From assembly GCF_963675165.1 (NCBI RefSeq), contig NC_087380.1, positions 6,580,071 to 6,644,070 of the forward strand: a stretch of 64,000 bases of DNA, given 5' to 3'. The position numbers were made by a program, and so were the translations under genes. Shown here piece by piece: positions 48,613-60,200 of this stretch. This DNA is from Halichondria panicea. Taxonomy: Eukaryota > Porifera > Demospongiae > Suberitida > Halichondriidae. Within the stretch, counting starts at the first letter, position 1, and each line of letters begins with the position of its first letter. The notes under the pieces were generated by a model. It was not told the DNA's origin. It did no database searches and was given only the letters and a program-made list of their open reading frames with translations.

Positions 48613-50381
48613 CATCAGTGACTTTCCCTCATCATTCTTTAAAGAGAGTGGAGGGGATTGGTATCTGCCATTTCTGAGAAGACCAAGAGGGGGGATATCC
48701 AATGTACCGATAAACCTGCATGTACAGTAGTCATGGATGTTATTTTGACTTATGCAGTACTTACGCGCCTATCAATACCAGACCCCATTACCCCCCCCCC
48801 CCTGTGGAGCGTAGTGGAGTTTCAAGTAATCCCAAAGTGTGGGTTGGGGTGAGGAATTCGACTTTGAATTCTCATAATATCCGGAAAAATATATATAGCA
48901 CGTGCATATGTGTACTCAATTAGTGCATGTCATCAGTTAAATTCCAGGGTTATTAAGTGCATGGGGGTATATGGGAGGGGAAGGGGGGTAGTGCATAGGA
49001 ACTGACATTGATAGGCGCATTATATGTACTATATTATACTAATTCAATCTCACTTGTGACTGTTTATAGTAGCGGATTTTCGAACATTGAATTCTTGGTA
49101 TAAGTCAAACTTGAGTGATTGGGTACTGCTGGTCTGCAAGGGTTCCTTCAGTGGAAACACAAACTCCTACATTTTAAACAAAAGAGTGCAAATATCAAAA
49201 TTCAGTAACGTAATCCGTTTACGTTTACGTATGTATGTATATACATATGCAAAACATGCATGGCTCTATATGCTATTATACATCCGTTTTGAGGTTATAA
49301 GCTAGACAATGACAATGTCCTGAATTCATACATAATTTATCACCTCAAGCCAGTTGACAGTAGAAGTCGGCAGGCTCATTAGCGGTCTCCTTGTGGTAGT
49401 CCGTCTCTCCTTCCCTATGAGTGCAAACATCAAGTCAATGCAAATTAGTGGACAATATTGTTCAACACAAAATGTCGGCCTGGGAAAAGGCAATTCCTAC
49501 AGATTTTAGATTGGATAATTGTCACACCGTAATGGTCCCTGCTATAAATTATCCCCCCCTGGACCAATTATATATGATACCTATACCCTAACCCGGCCCT
49601 GGGGGATAGATAGTCTATTGGCAACTTGACGGTCAGGGCATTCTGCTATACACAGTCGGGGACTCATTTTATACGGGGAACCATTTATGGCATGACATGC
49701 AGGATCACTTGTACCATAGATTGAAGAGTTAGAGGGATAGGAAACGAAGTGGTGCACGTGATAATTTTACATTGAATCTGCAGTGGAGCCTCGAAAACTA
49801 TTCACGTTACGCCCTATGAACGAGGCTATTAAGCACATTTTTGCCGGGTAACTCCCAAAGCTATATATGTTTCCTCGAGACATCATCTCTTTCAGCAATT
49901 TATAACATGCCTAGTCCATGAGCCTTGTGTAGTACTTGCTAATGACTGACCATATCCAGTAAAAAGAGACTTTCCAATAAAGTTATATGTTCCCAAGGCT
50001 GTTTTAGAGCTAATGGAACATGTATAACGTGTAAGCGTGCTGGTTATGACTACTACAATAGGTATAGACCTTGAAATATAAGTGAGTTGCACGGACTAAG
50101 CACAGTTACTTGTAGTTTATTATGCACTGGTGTAGTAGAAATAGGTATTGTTGTGATGGCCTCGATTAAACTGCAGCGTAGCGCGGATGTATTCGAGAAT
50201 ACCAACCGTTTCCTATCCCTCTAACTCTTCAATCTATGCTTGTACGTGGCAGCTTCAACCATAGGTATATTACATATCTACTTCTAGCTAGCTATAGAGT
50301 ACCTTCAAAGGAAATAACCACAAATAAACGTCCATTCCCGGGAAGTTTTGCTGCACTTATCTCCTTTACTCTCAGAGCCAT
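48613..50381 (-). CDS. C2-domain protein (3' end uncertain)
   Basis: Minus-strand exons 50381-50303, 49414-49344, 49166-49054 and 48715-48613 keep phase at each GT-AG junction. They spell a C2-like beta sandwich: MALRVKEISAAKLPGNG, VVISFEG, NWLEEFVFPL, LKFDLYQEF and FIGTLDIPPLG. C2 domains bind phospholipid, often with calcium, but the usual run of acidic calcium ligands is not obvious. An acceptor-like CCAG lies just 5' of the chosen Met, so exons further upstream are possible. After 48613 either the donor GATG-GTAATT is used, or the frame reads on to a stop at about 48472. The phase does not join directly to the Death/ROC gene, whose first exon starts at 48298, so I treat them as separate; a fused gene is the alternative. 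Confidence 0.6.
48767..49020. mobile_element. Possible MITE in a C2 gene intron
   Basis: Inverted ends GCGCCTATCAAT and ATTGATAGGCGC enclose C- and G-rich runs and about 254 bp. No clear target duplication. Confidence 0.5.
49715..50238. mobile_element. 524-bp inverted-repeat element in C2 gene intron 1
   Basis: Inverted ends of about 32 bp begin CATAGATTGAAGAGTTAGAG. The flanks carry the 7-bp direct repeat CTTGTAC (49708-49714 and 50239-50245). A small palindrome bounded by AGCCTCG and CGAGGCT lies inside at 49787-49827. No coding capacity. Confidence 0.7.
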
Positions 50382-50396
50382 CTGATTCTCTGGCTC

Positions 50397-51450
50397 CTGG
50401 GATGCACGCACATGCACGTATCTACGTACATAGACTGTACTAGACTCTATGTATTACGTTCCATTAGCCACCCACCTGGGTGGTTCAGATTGCGGTTAGC
50501 TGTGAGTAAACACAAAGGGCTAAATTTGAGGTGTTATGCATGTTTGTGGGTGTTGCCTGTAGCTTCGTTTTAACACACAGACAGGGATAGGTGTCAGTAG
50601 ATCTACATGCATTAGTAAAACCAGTAGGTTTTACATAGGATTGGCAGTGGGTTTGCCCGTGTTTAGCAATATTTCACTTATTTTGACTTGTGTTCAAACT
50701 GTTCTATCTCTGCAGGGAAAGGCCACATCAAGAAACTGAATAGACAGATAGTTTATTTAGCCTTTTCTCTCTTTGTATCTCTCATTTCATAATCCATGAA
50801 CGTTTTAAATGTATGAATACTGTCATTTTAAAAATTGCACTATTTCGACGTTTCACTGCTCGTTGTCTGACTGACTAAGTAAGTGAGTGAGTAAGTAAGT
50901 TTCTTGCCCAGCATTTACTCCAAGTACAGCCCTCTCCAGGACATTCTGCACAGGGTTTCCAAACGACTACAACCTGGATTACAAAGCGCTTCTTCAGATT
51001 TGCGATTGCTTCCACGAGGCAGATGACCTCTCAGTCTCTATTTCTCTTACCTAGACAATTCCGCCATCTTTAATGACTCAGCAATTGTGTTGTGGCCAAA
51101 ATTAATAATAGATAGGCGTGGTTAAGAAACCGTGCGCCTAAATAAAATCACTGGGTGATGAGTTCGAGTGCAGGCTTTTCCAGAGCCTGAGGTGTTGCTT
51201 TTCTTCACACTGTTCAGCTCTAGCTCCCTTTCTCTGGCAAGCATGCTATATGCACTGGCTAGATATCATGCTCTTAAAATGGCTGTCATTTAATTACTGA
51301 ATACTGATTCACAAATTCAACATTTCAAGCAATATTATTCATTACTAGTCCAGAGATATTCTAGAAGATATCTGATTAGTCCTCTCTTCTCTTCTTGAAC
51401 TGCTGTACTATCTCTTGACGTTCCACTTGTACTGAAAAAGAAAGGGAATC
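50397..51450. other. Intergenic region
   Basis: No gene model can be supported. A stretch at about 50925-51060 has open codons and an acceptor-like CAG but no matching partner exons. A short run of AAGTGAGT-type repeats lies at about 50877-50900. Confidence 0.35.
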
Positions 51451-51996
51451 CAACTAGAAAAACATTTGCAATGTGAAAAATTGCTAGGATTGGCCAGGGG
51501 AACCACAAAAAAGCGTGGAAACAAGAAATCCAACGAGAGCATAACTCCAATCCGTTACAACGTCATGAACATGTACAATACATAGTATATAGACTGTGTT
51601 CCAGATCCATCTACCAGCTTCCATCCACCACATCATTTCATGCATGCAGGTCACCAGTACGGTCCGTGCATGTTACTACGCATGGATATGGACTGTGTGT
51701 ACCTGTGCTCAACACTGCATGTATTAGGAACATCAATTAATTCATCACAAATCATCATGATTATATGCCCGCACATTCCAAAATGGATGTAATAAAAGGA
51801 TTGGTCATCACCCACCAGTAAAAATTGCGTATTTATATTATATTGGCTGGGAAAACATGGAAAACTAGCAGTACATGTGATTGACGTTGTAACGGATTGG
51901 AGTTATGCTCTCGTTGGATTTCTTGTTTCCACGCTTTTTTGTGGTTCCCCTGGCCAATCCTAGCAATTTTTCACATTGCAAATGTTTTTCTAGTTG
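51451..51996. mobile_element. Foldback element with about 110-bp inverted arms
   Basis: Arms 51451-51563 and 51884-51996 are nearly perfect inverted copies (outer ends AACTAGAAAAACATTTGC and complement; inner core CATAACTCCAATCCGTTAC). The loop is about 320 bp and non-coding. A single arm with extra flank is found at 45534-45665. Confidence 0.75.
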
Positions 51997-52635
51997 CATG
52001 GATATAGTAAGTACTACCTAGTCAAGCGGTCGGGAATCAAGCCTATTGTTCTGGCCTGTTACGCAATAGTATCATGAATATCATTCATTCTATCAGTATT
52101 TCTATAAGAAAGCCTGTCAGACAATGTTTGCGCAAATGCAATTAGTGGATGCCCACTACTCAGCTCAGAAAAATCTGACCCGGATTCAATCTGGGTCGAT
52201 TAGATGTCGTGTAAACAGGGCTATACTATAGACTCAAACCGTCTATATATAATAATATAGACGTCTGCGCATGCATTACTTTGCGGAGGAAATATTCGTG
52301 AGTGCAAAATATAACGCCGAGTGTTTCCACCGTTTTCCACAGGAAGGCAACTCATGTCGATCACAGCGGAGCAGATCAGTGCCGATCAGGTGAGTGGGTG
52401 GGTGGGTGGAGCTAACATGTACTGAATGCAGCAGAAATGTCAATCATGCAGACTTAACCTGCTATTGGATATAATTATGCATCAAACTACTCTAGAATCT
52501 ATCAACTAATGTCCTTCCTTCTACTCTAATCAGCTATATATATTATACATAATTATGGGTTAATGTAATTATGGCTTTGCGTAAATGTCACGAAATATGC
52601 TGACTATGCATATAATATTAATGTATTATACTATA

Positions 52636-55274
52636 TTGCGATAATAATGCGTTCTCCTGTTCTCCGCGTTCTCATGGTTCTCGTGGTTCTCCTGTTCTCA
52701 GCGTTCTCATGGTTCTCATGGTTCTCCTGTTCTCAGCGTTCTCATGGTTCTCTTGTTCTCAGCGTTCTCCACGTTCTCATAGTTCTCCGTGTTCTCATGG
52801 TTCTCCTGTTCTCTGCGTTCTCCACGTTCTCATGGTTCTCCTCGTTCTCAGCGTTCTCCTGTTCTCAGGGTTCTCATAGTTCTCCACGTTCTCATGGTTC
52901 TTCTGTTCTCAGCGTTCTCATGGTTCTCCACGTTCTCATGGTTCTTCTGTTCTCTGTGTTCTCATGATTCTCCTGTTCTCATGGTTCTCCTGTTCTCATG
53001 GTTCTCCTGTTCTCAGCGTTCTCCGCGTTCTCATGGTTCTCCGCGTTCTCTTGTTCTCAGGGTTCTCTTGTTCTCAGCGTTCTCATAGTTCTTTTATTCT
53101 CTCCACGTTCTCTGTGTTCTCAGGGTTCTCTGCGTTCTCATGGTTGTCTTGTTCTCCGAGTTCCCGTGGTTCTCCTGTTCTCACAGTTCTCCATGTTCTC
53201 ATGGTTCTCCTGTTTCCCGCGTTCTCTTGTTCTCAGTGTTCTCTTGTTCTCATAGTTCTTTTGTTCTCCACGTTCTCTGTGTTCTCATGGTTCTCCTGTT
53301 CTTCGCGTTCTCATGGTTCTCCGCGTTCTCATGGTCCTCCTCATTCTCCTCATTCTCCTGTTTTTCGGGTTCTCCACGTTCTCTCGTTCTCCGCAATTTC
53401 ACGGTTTTCTTGTTCTCTGGGTTCTCCTCGTTCTCAGATAGCCATGATAATGTGAGAACAGGAGAACAAGAGAACGCAGAGAACGTGGAGAACCAGGAGA
53501 AAGCGGAGAATCCTAAGAACAGGAGAACCATGAGAACGCGAAAAACCATGAGAATGCGGAGAACAGGAGAACCATGAGAACACGGAGAACCCTGAGAACA
53601 GGAGAACCGTAGGAACAGAAGAACCATGAGAACACGGAATACCCTGAGAACAGGAGAACCATGAGAACGTCGAGAACCATGAGAACACAAGACACAGAGC
53701 TCGCCCTGTACGCTGATGATATACTCCTGTTCAAACCTATTGTAACCAAACTGATGTAAAAGACCTCCAACAGGATATCAATAGAATCGTGACCTGGATC
53801 AGTGAGCAAGGTCTCAGCCCCAATCACTCCAAAACCCAGCTCCTTCCAATCACAAGATGTAGAAGACAACCTGCCATCAACGTAACTGTTAATGGCCACC
53901 CAATTTCCCCCAGCAAGTCTGTGAAGTACCTTGGTGTGTCAATCTCCAGCAATCTTACTTGGTCTGACCACATCAGGTCCGTGTGCAAATCGGCCAAAAG
54001 ACAACTTGGCATGATGCATAGGCACCTCCGACATGCCCCGGCAAAATTAAGACACCAAATCTATAAGACCACTACCCTCCCCAAACTAGAGTACTGCTGT
54101 GCGATCTGGGACCCTAGGAGCTCAGTTGATAACTTGGCCCTAGAGAATGTTCAGAAGTTCGCTGGCAGGGTGATCACGGGCAAATGGAAGGAACCGTACA
54201 ATATCCTACTAGAAGAACTAAACTGGTTGCCGCTTACCATCAGAAGAAAAATACAAAAACTAAAAGTATGCTATAATATTCTTAATAATAATTCATGCAT
54301 ACCCTCCAACCTCTTCACGCCTCACCCTCACCCCTCACCCCGTTTCCCGCACTCCAAACCACTTTTTAAGCCATATGTAAGCACTATTGCACACAAGTCT
54401 TCCTTTTTTATAGAAGTTATTACTCACTGGAATACTTTACCTAGGTTTATTGTAGATAGTACATCTTTTTTAGTTTTAAAAAGAAATTACATTGTCTTTT
54501 AGTACGTAGCACTAACTACACTAATTTTAATATTGTTGTCCTTGTTTTGTTTGCTTGTTTTGTTTTTGTTGTGTTGTATTCTATGTTTTTTTTTTCTTTT
54601 TCTCGTTGTGCTGTTATGTCTTGTTTTTCTGTTTTTAGGTTGACATTACCATTAGCTATAACAAGCTATTTTCTGTCCTTCCCTGTATGCAATGCATCAA
54701 ATAATTATTGTTTAAAGAAAAAAAAAAAGAACAGGAGAACGCAGAGAACAGGAGAACCATATGACAACAGAACAACCATGAGAACGTGGAGAACCATGAG
54801 AACACTGAGAACAGAAGAACCATGAGACGAGGAGAACCTTGAGAACGTGGAGAACCCTGAGAACAGGAGAACCAGGGAACAGAATAACCATGAGAACACG
54901 GGGAACAGGAGAACCATGAGAACACGGAGAACCCTGAGAACCATGAGAACGCGGAGAATGTGGAGAACCATGAGAATCCTGAGAACAGGAGAACGCGGAG
55001 AACTATGAGAACGTGGAGAACCATGAGAACCATGAGAACGCAGAGAACAGGAGAACCATGAGCACGCGGAGAATTATGAGAACGTGGAGAACCATGAGAA
55101 CAGGAGAACGCGGAGAACTATGAGAACGTGGAGAACCATGAAAATGCGGAGAACCATGAGAACCATGAGAACGCAGAGAACAGGAGAACCATGAGAACAC
55201 GGAGAACCATGAGAACCCTGAGAACAGGAGAACTATGAGAACGCGGAGAACAGGAGAACGCATTATTATCGCAA
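52636..55274. mobile_element. Foldback (FB-like) element with satellite arms and 9-bp TSD
   Basis: Unique terminal inverted repeats TTGCGATAATAATGC sit at both ends. Inside, the left arm (52651-53440) is a long array of GTTCTC-based units, and the right arm (53455-55262) is the same array on the other strand as GAGAAC units, with a turn of under 20 bp near 53437-53455. Flanks are TATACTATA (52627-52635) and CATACTATA (55275-55283), matching at 8 of 9 bases, as expected for a target duplication. The right arm is split by a LINE fragment at 53689-54728. Long tandem-repeat arms resemble Drosophila FB elements; the relationship is by structure only. Reading frames along the array are artefacts of the repeat. 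Confidence 0.8.
53689..54728 (+). pseudogene. 5'-truncated LINE reverse transcriptase fragment, poly-A tailed
   Basis: Starts within the reverse transcriptase at LYADDILLF (about 53703), then is frameshifted near 53740. A second open frame at 53789-54502 gives the C-terminal part typical of CR1/L2/Jockey-like enzymes (VKYLGVSISSNLTWSDHI, LPKLEYCCAIWDP, LNWLPLTIRRKIQ). The 3' end is an A-run at about 54718-54728. Truncation at 5' and a poly-A tail are normal for LINE insertion by target-primed reverse transcription. It interrupts the satellite arm of the foldback element, so it is younger than that arm. It differs from the LINE at 12458-15540. Confidence 0.85.
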
Positions 55275-55283
55275 CATACTATA

Positions 55284-55775
55284 CAGTAATAGTAACTCCC
55301 AACTACCAACTATGCGTTTGAACTATCAAGTAGCAACTGCGAACTACCAACTACGCATTTGAACTATCAATTATGAACTATCAACTATATATATAGGAGT
55401 AGCACTCAGGGCCACCGTACTCAGAGCCACCGTAAAATGCAGTATTCTAGACCAAGTAATGATGCGTATTGCCCACACACTTAATTTTCCTTTCTCGTTT
55501 CTACAGAACGGCAACTGTTATTGACAAGTTAACATCACCAAACACTATATACCGTGCATGGACCCTATACAATTGAACAAACACTTATTTGTTATGTCAT
55601 AAAGTAGGTTTTTAATTACATGTTGACGTAAACAGCTCATAATTATTGTACACATACCATATACTCTCTAGGTAGTTAGGCTTAGGCATGGGTGGATGTT
55701 CAACATATATAGCTAGTGCACAACAGATAAATTGAAGTCAGTGAATCACACAGAGCCAAAAGAGTTCATTTGCCA
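55284..55775. other. Intergenic, short direct repeats
   Basis: At about 55298-55390 units such as AACTACCAACTA and TTGAACTATCAA repeat several times. The rest is the presumed promoter of the Ig-TM gene, with no assigned elements. Confidence 0.45.
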
Positions 55776-56707
55776 ATGGCTCTTGTATATGCTATACTGT
55801 GGTTCGTATACTCGATAACTTCGCTATGGCCATCAACTCAAGCTCAAGGTATGGTTCACTTCTTGGTGATTATGCATAATAGAGTCATGCAGGCAGGACT
55901 TCTTTTTTTTTTACTGTGCTAACTAGCCGATAACAATTTTGTAACATAATTATAAAGTATACCGGTATGCTATTAATTAGTGGAAGTTTGCCTTACTGAG
56001 TTATATCACTAAAATGTAAGCACTATTTCTCACGATCACATATACACACAGTCACAGGGCCCTGTCGCTACCTATACACGGAGCAGCCTCCACTCGACTT
56101 GCAATGTAATCCCTATCCCGCTAATGTGTTAATATTGAGCTGCGCTGTGACCTACAGCAGGAGCGAGCTGCCTGTCACTCTAAACTGGATCCACTATCCG
56201 AACTCAAACACTCAAACTCCGTTGAGAATCTCACAGACCACAAGCAAGTATAGGGTCACCCCTGGTAGTGTCTTGACGGGTCAAACGAGAAGTACCCTAC
56301 AAATAAACACCCTGACAGATGTAGACGTGGGATCTTATTCCTGTCAAGCAGTATTTACGAATGGGTCTAGAACAGATGAAAGTCAAAGGCTGAATCTGTT
56401 CACAAGAACCGTTTTTACCAGTCAACGCCTTTCATCATGCTCCCAATTCAGTGGAGAATCAACGACACAACAAAAGTGTGCTCTTACAGGTCAAGTCAGT
56501 TCTAATCCTGATAACACTGCCCCGACTAGCTCTGGTGGAGACAATGGCGGAGACAATGGTGGTACAGGAGGTGCGGGAGGGGGCGTGCTAGGACCTCAAA
56601 CTTCTCTTATTTTAGCAGTTATAGGAGTGGTCGTTTTCCTTGTCATAACTACATTTATTCTGGTTTGTTGCTGCGTTATTTTTCAAGGTTGCAAGCATTT
56701 TGATTAA
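55776..56707 (+). CDS. Single-Ig type I transmembrane protein
   Basis: Two exons, 55776-55848 and 56052-56707, joined in phase 1, give 242 aa. Signal peptide: MALVYAILWFVYSITSLW. One Ig-like domain follows, with Cys at the B strand (LILSCAVTY), Trp (LNWIHY) and the F-strand motif DVGSYSCQA. A Gly/Asn-rich low-complexity linker (GGDNGGDNGG) leads to a membrane helix (LILAVIGVVVFLVITTFIL) and a very short Cys-rich cytoplasmic tail (CCCVIFQGCKHFD). The tail lacks signalling motifs, so it is likely an adhesion or recognition surface protein. The ligand cannot be inferred. The start is set by the signal peptide and splice phase. Confidence 0.82.
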
Positions 56708-57214
56708 GCTTTTTTATGCTCTATATAATTATTGTTTCAGTACATTGGCTAGCACTGTTTATTCTTTATTTTGTGTATAATTATAGATACAATTATTTCG
56801 TATGGAACTGAACCGTTACAATGTACCATTACTATATCAATTTATCTAAATGTCTGCCTCAACACCTGCGTATGTACTGAACGTAGTAACCATCGAATCT
56901 GTGCACATTCCAATGCAGTGAAACCACATACCATGCACATTGTTTGCTAGGCAACAAGTTAAACATTTAGAGTAGATATTCAAACAAAAGCCACATAACG
57001 ACAAACTTTCAACAAATGACATACAAAACCAGAACTCTATTAATTACCAATTTGTACAAGCATGCACTGGGTGATACAACCAATCATGTGATCTACGTGC
57101 ATAGCTACGAGAGAATGAAAATATAGAAGCCTTCTGTCTAGAAAATTCAGCAATGCAAAATTAATAAATAAGTGTTGTTCAATATTATAAGTCTGTGTGT
57201 TCGTGCACCTTTAA
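56708..57214. other. Convergent intergenic spacer
   Basis: Lies between the Ig-TM stop and the auxilin stop. AT-rich; 3' UTRs expected; nothing else supported. Confidence 0.45.
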
Positions 57215-60200
57215 TTAGAACAAGGCTTGCGATCCAGACTCCTCGAATCTTGAGTAAGCATCATTGAGTTCATCAAATATGGCTCTAGCTAGGTTCTCAT
57301 GATCAGTGTCCTGAGCCTGAATGGAAACATTACTATAATGAGAGTTGGGAAATGAATAGAGTATACTTACATGTATACATACAGTGAAACTTAAATAGTC
57401 TATTGTAGACACCAGAGATCCTACAAACAGGCCACCCTCTATAATAGTGGCCCCAAAGTCTCCACCCTTTCCTTATTAAAGCCACTGCATATGTTTTAGG
57501 TTATCAAAAATTATAAATGGACATGCTTTCAATTGTCAACGAGATACAGTACAGTAGATGTACAGTGTACGTTACACATGTATATGAAAGTCGAACTATC
57601 ATATTCCGCACTTATTATACTACGCAACCAATCAGTGGTCCATACTAATTACATAAACAGGTGTGTGTTGTACATGCACGTACCTTGTCTGGATGAACAG
57701 AGAGGCAGGCCTTCCTGTAGAACTTTTTCACCTGAGCAGACAACAGTTCGACCATAATAAAAGCCGTGTAACATTCAGTGACATACAAGTTAGTACGACA
57801 TGTAAAAGGGAAACAAGTAAGTCACCAGGCGACCCTTCACTAGCCTGGATAATAAGCTCAACTTAGCCAGCGGTAACAGGCCACTCCTAGATTTATGCAA
57901 TATGCATACATACACCGTACACTGTACAATTGTGAGGTTTCTTGTTGCTGGGTATAGAGGTGTTCTGGGTAGTATAGGATATGTGTAGGAAATAAAATAT
58001 GCTGCATGGTAGTCTATGTGTGATACAATACACTGTATATGCATGAATAAGAGTTGCATGGCCGGTGTGTGCTTATACATGTACCTGATCTGGTTGAACA
58101 AGTTTGTGCATGCCCACTGGAGCCCATCTCGTCTCCCCCTCCCACAGGATCTCGTGTAGTGAGCTGATGAGGGCTCGTATGTTCCTCTCTTTACGATCTG
58201 CCCACGCTGACACCTGGGTAGTGGGTAATGAGCATCAAGTCTACAAAAACATCTTAGAGTGGATCTAGATCTATAGGACTAAGTTAAAAGTGTCTACAAA
58301 CGAACCTTAAAAATTTGGATTGTACACGTTTATTATTTACATTCTATACGTACAGTATGTACAATAGTACAGCTAGGTACCACAAAACTAGCCTCTACCG
58401 GTTTAAGAAGCTATTGTCTAGGTATCACTTTTACCTTAGCCCTGTCAGGGTCCAGTATCACATTGTCAGTGTTCTTCATGGCCTTGAGGGTCCTGGGTTC
58501 GTTGCTGCTCCCAGGGTTGAACCCCGGCCCCAGTAGGTCTCCAAAAGCATTGTTCTTAGGCTTCTGAGGCATCCCTATACATTGTGTACAATTATAATGT
58601 GTGAGCCGCAATCAAATTAATAGAGCATACGTAGTAACAGGTTGTACAGTATGCTTTCAACAAAATAATACACTGTAGCTACATGTATATATTTACACAT
58701 GCATGGTACATAGAAGTACTGTGTCAGCAATTATTTAAAGGAGGCCTACAGTTGTGTAGCTACTGTCATATCAGAACATCACACAATACTTATACAGCTA
58801 ACTACATGTACATGAATACGATACACATGTACTGTACCTGTCTTTGACGCGGGTGCAGAGAAGGTGGGATTGTAATTTGGCTGCCTGGGAGAGGTGGATC
58901 GCTGCTGAGCAGGAGCAGGCTGCTGGGCATTAGGGGACTTGGAATTGGACCGAGATGGATTCGAACTTCGATTCTGTCCATTTTGGTTCTGAGATTGGGA
59001 ATTGGATGTGTTGTTTTTCTGCATATAAAACGGTGTGTACGTTGGATGAGGTGGTTTTTGTGCCATTGCTGACTGTGTAGGTGCAGGTTGTCTGGAGGGT
59101 GGTGGTCTACTTCCTGTCATCTGCTGGAGGTTGAACTGACCAAACGGATCTTGAGATACATTTCCAGTTGAGCCGAATGGAATCGGACTGGTACGAGGCG
59201 AGGTATTCAACGGAGAGGTGTTATGGGACGCAGACCCTCGATTGCCAAAACCACTAGTCGTCGTTTGTTGCCCATTGCCCCCTGAAAGGTTTGGTTGGGA
59301 GTGACTGAATGCATTCGAGGAAAATTGGGTAGTTGGTGGGTTAACGGGTAGAAAGTTTGAGCTGGTGCCAGGAGTGGAAGTGTTACGAGCAACTTTGGTT
59401 GCATCTTGCGTTTGGTTGAATGTGCCTAGGGGATCAAAAGGGTCGAACGTTTGTGAGGGTGTAGTGGGCGTAGGTTGTGAGGGTGGTGTGGGGAGTGATG
59501 GTCCTAAGTCCGCCATAAGCAATTCAAATGCCGTTTTTTGAGTTGACGAACTCTCTGATGACATCATACCAAAGGGGTCAAACTGATTTGAATCAGAGGT
59601 AGTCTTTTCTTTGCCCATTTTCTCAATCTGATTAGAAAACTGTTCCGCTCCAGCTGCAGTCACTTTTGATTGAACGTCTGAAACTCTAGAGCTATCATTC
59701 AAATCATCTAGTCCCAAGAGATTGCTCACTTCTATGTCTGGTTTACTAGTAAACTGGGCTGACCACGGATCAAACTGATTGGTCGCCTGTGAAGGGGGTG
59801 GGTTGGTAGTTTTGGAAGCACTTGGAACATTGTCATCTGAGAAAGAGAAATCAAGTAATTTTCCTTCGGTTGGTGTATTTTGGGGAGGGTTCTGCCTGTC
59901 ATCAAAAGCTCCAAAGTTCGCAATCAATCCTTCGTTACCTTGCACGTTTGAAGGAGGTGGTCTAATTGCATTAATGTCGTCATCAGAACTGGAATCAGAC
60001 CCAGAGGAACTCGAGTCAGAATCCGATTCCTCGTTCGGGTCTCGGAATGCGGTGTAGCCAGCCATTTCTGCTTCTTGTTTCTGCCAATGTATCTGTGAGA
60101 AAAATTCGTCCTTTTGATGCAATTGTTGGTGAGCAGCTGCCGGGGTTTCGGACGAAGGGACGCGATCACTTTGTAACTTTACGAGGTTCCCGCCACCTGC

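Noticed and set aside
50925-51060. Open segment with an acceptor-like CAG on the plus strand
   Set aside because: Open in more than one frame, without partner exons or recognisable motifs.
52338-52390. Exon-like segment with ATG, acceptor CCACAG and donor GTGAGT before the foldback element
   Set aside because: The only phase-compatible continuation (about 55506) gives a 17-residue peptide, so it is not a credible gene.
52647-53577. Several overlapping open frames on both strands of the GTTCTC/GAGAAC array (Ser/Phe/Leu-rich)
   Set aside because: They follow from the repeat having no stop codons in several frames; composition is pure repeat and no splice or start context is present.
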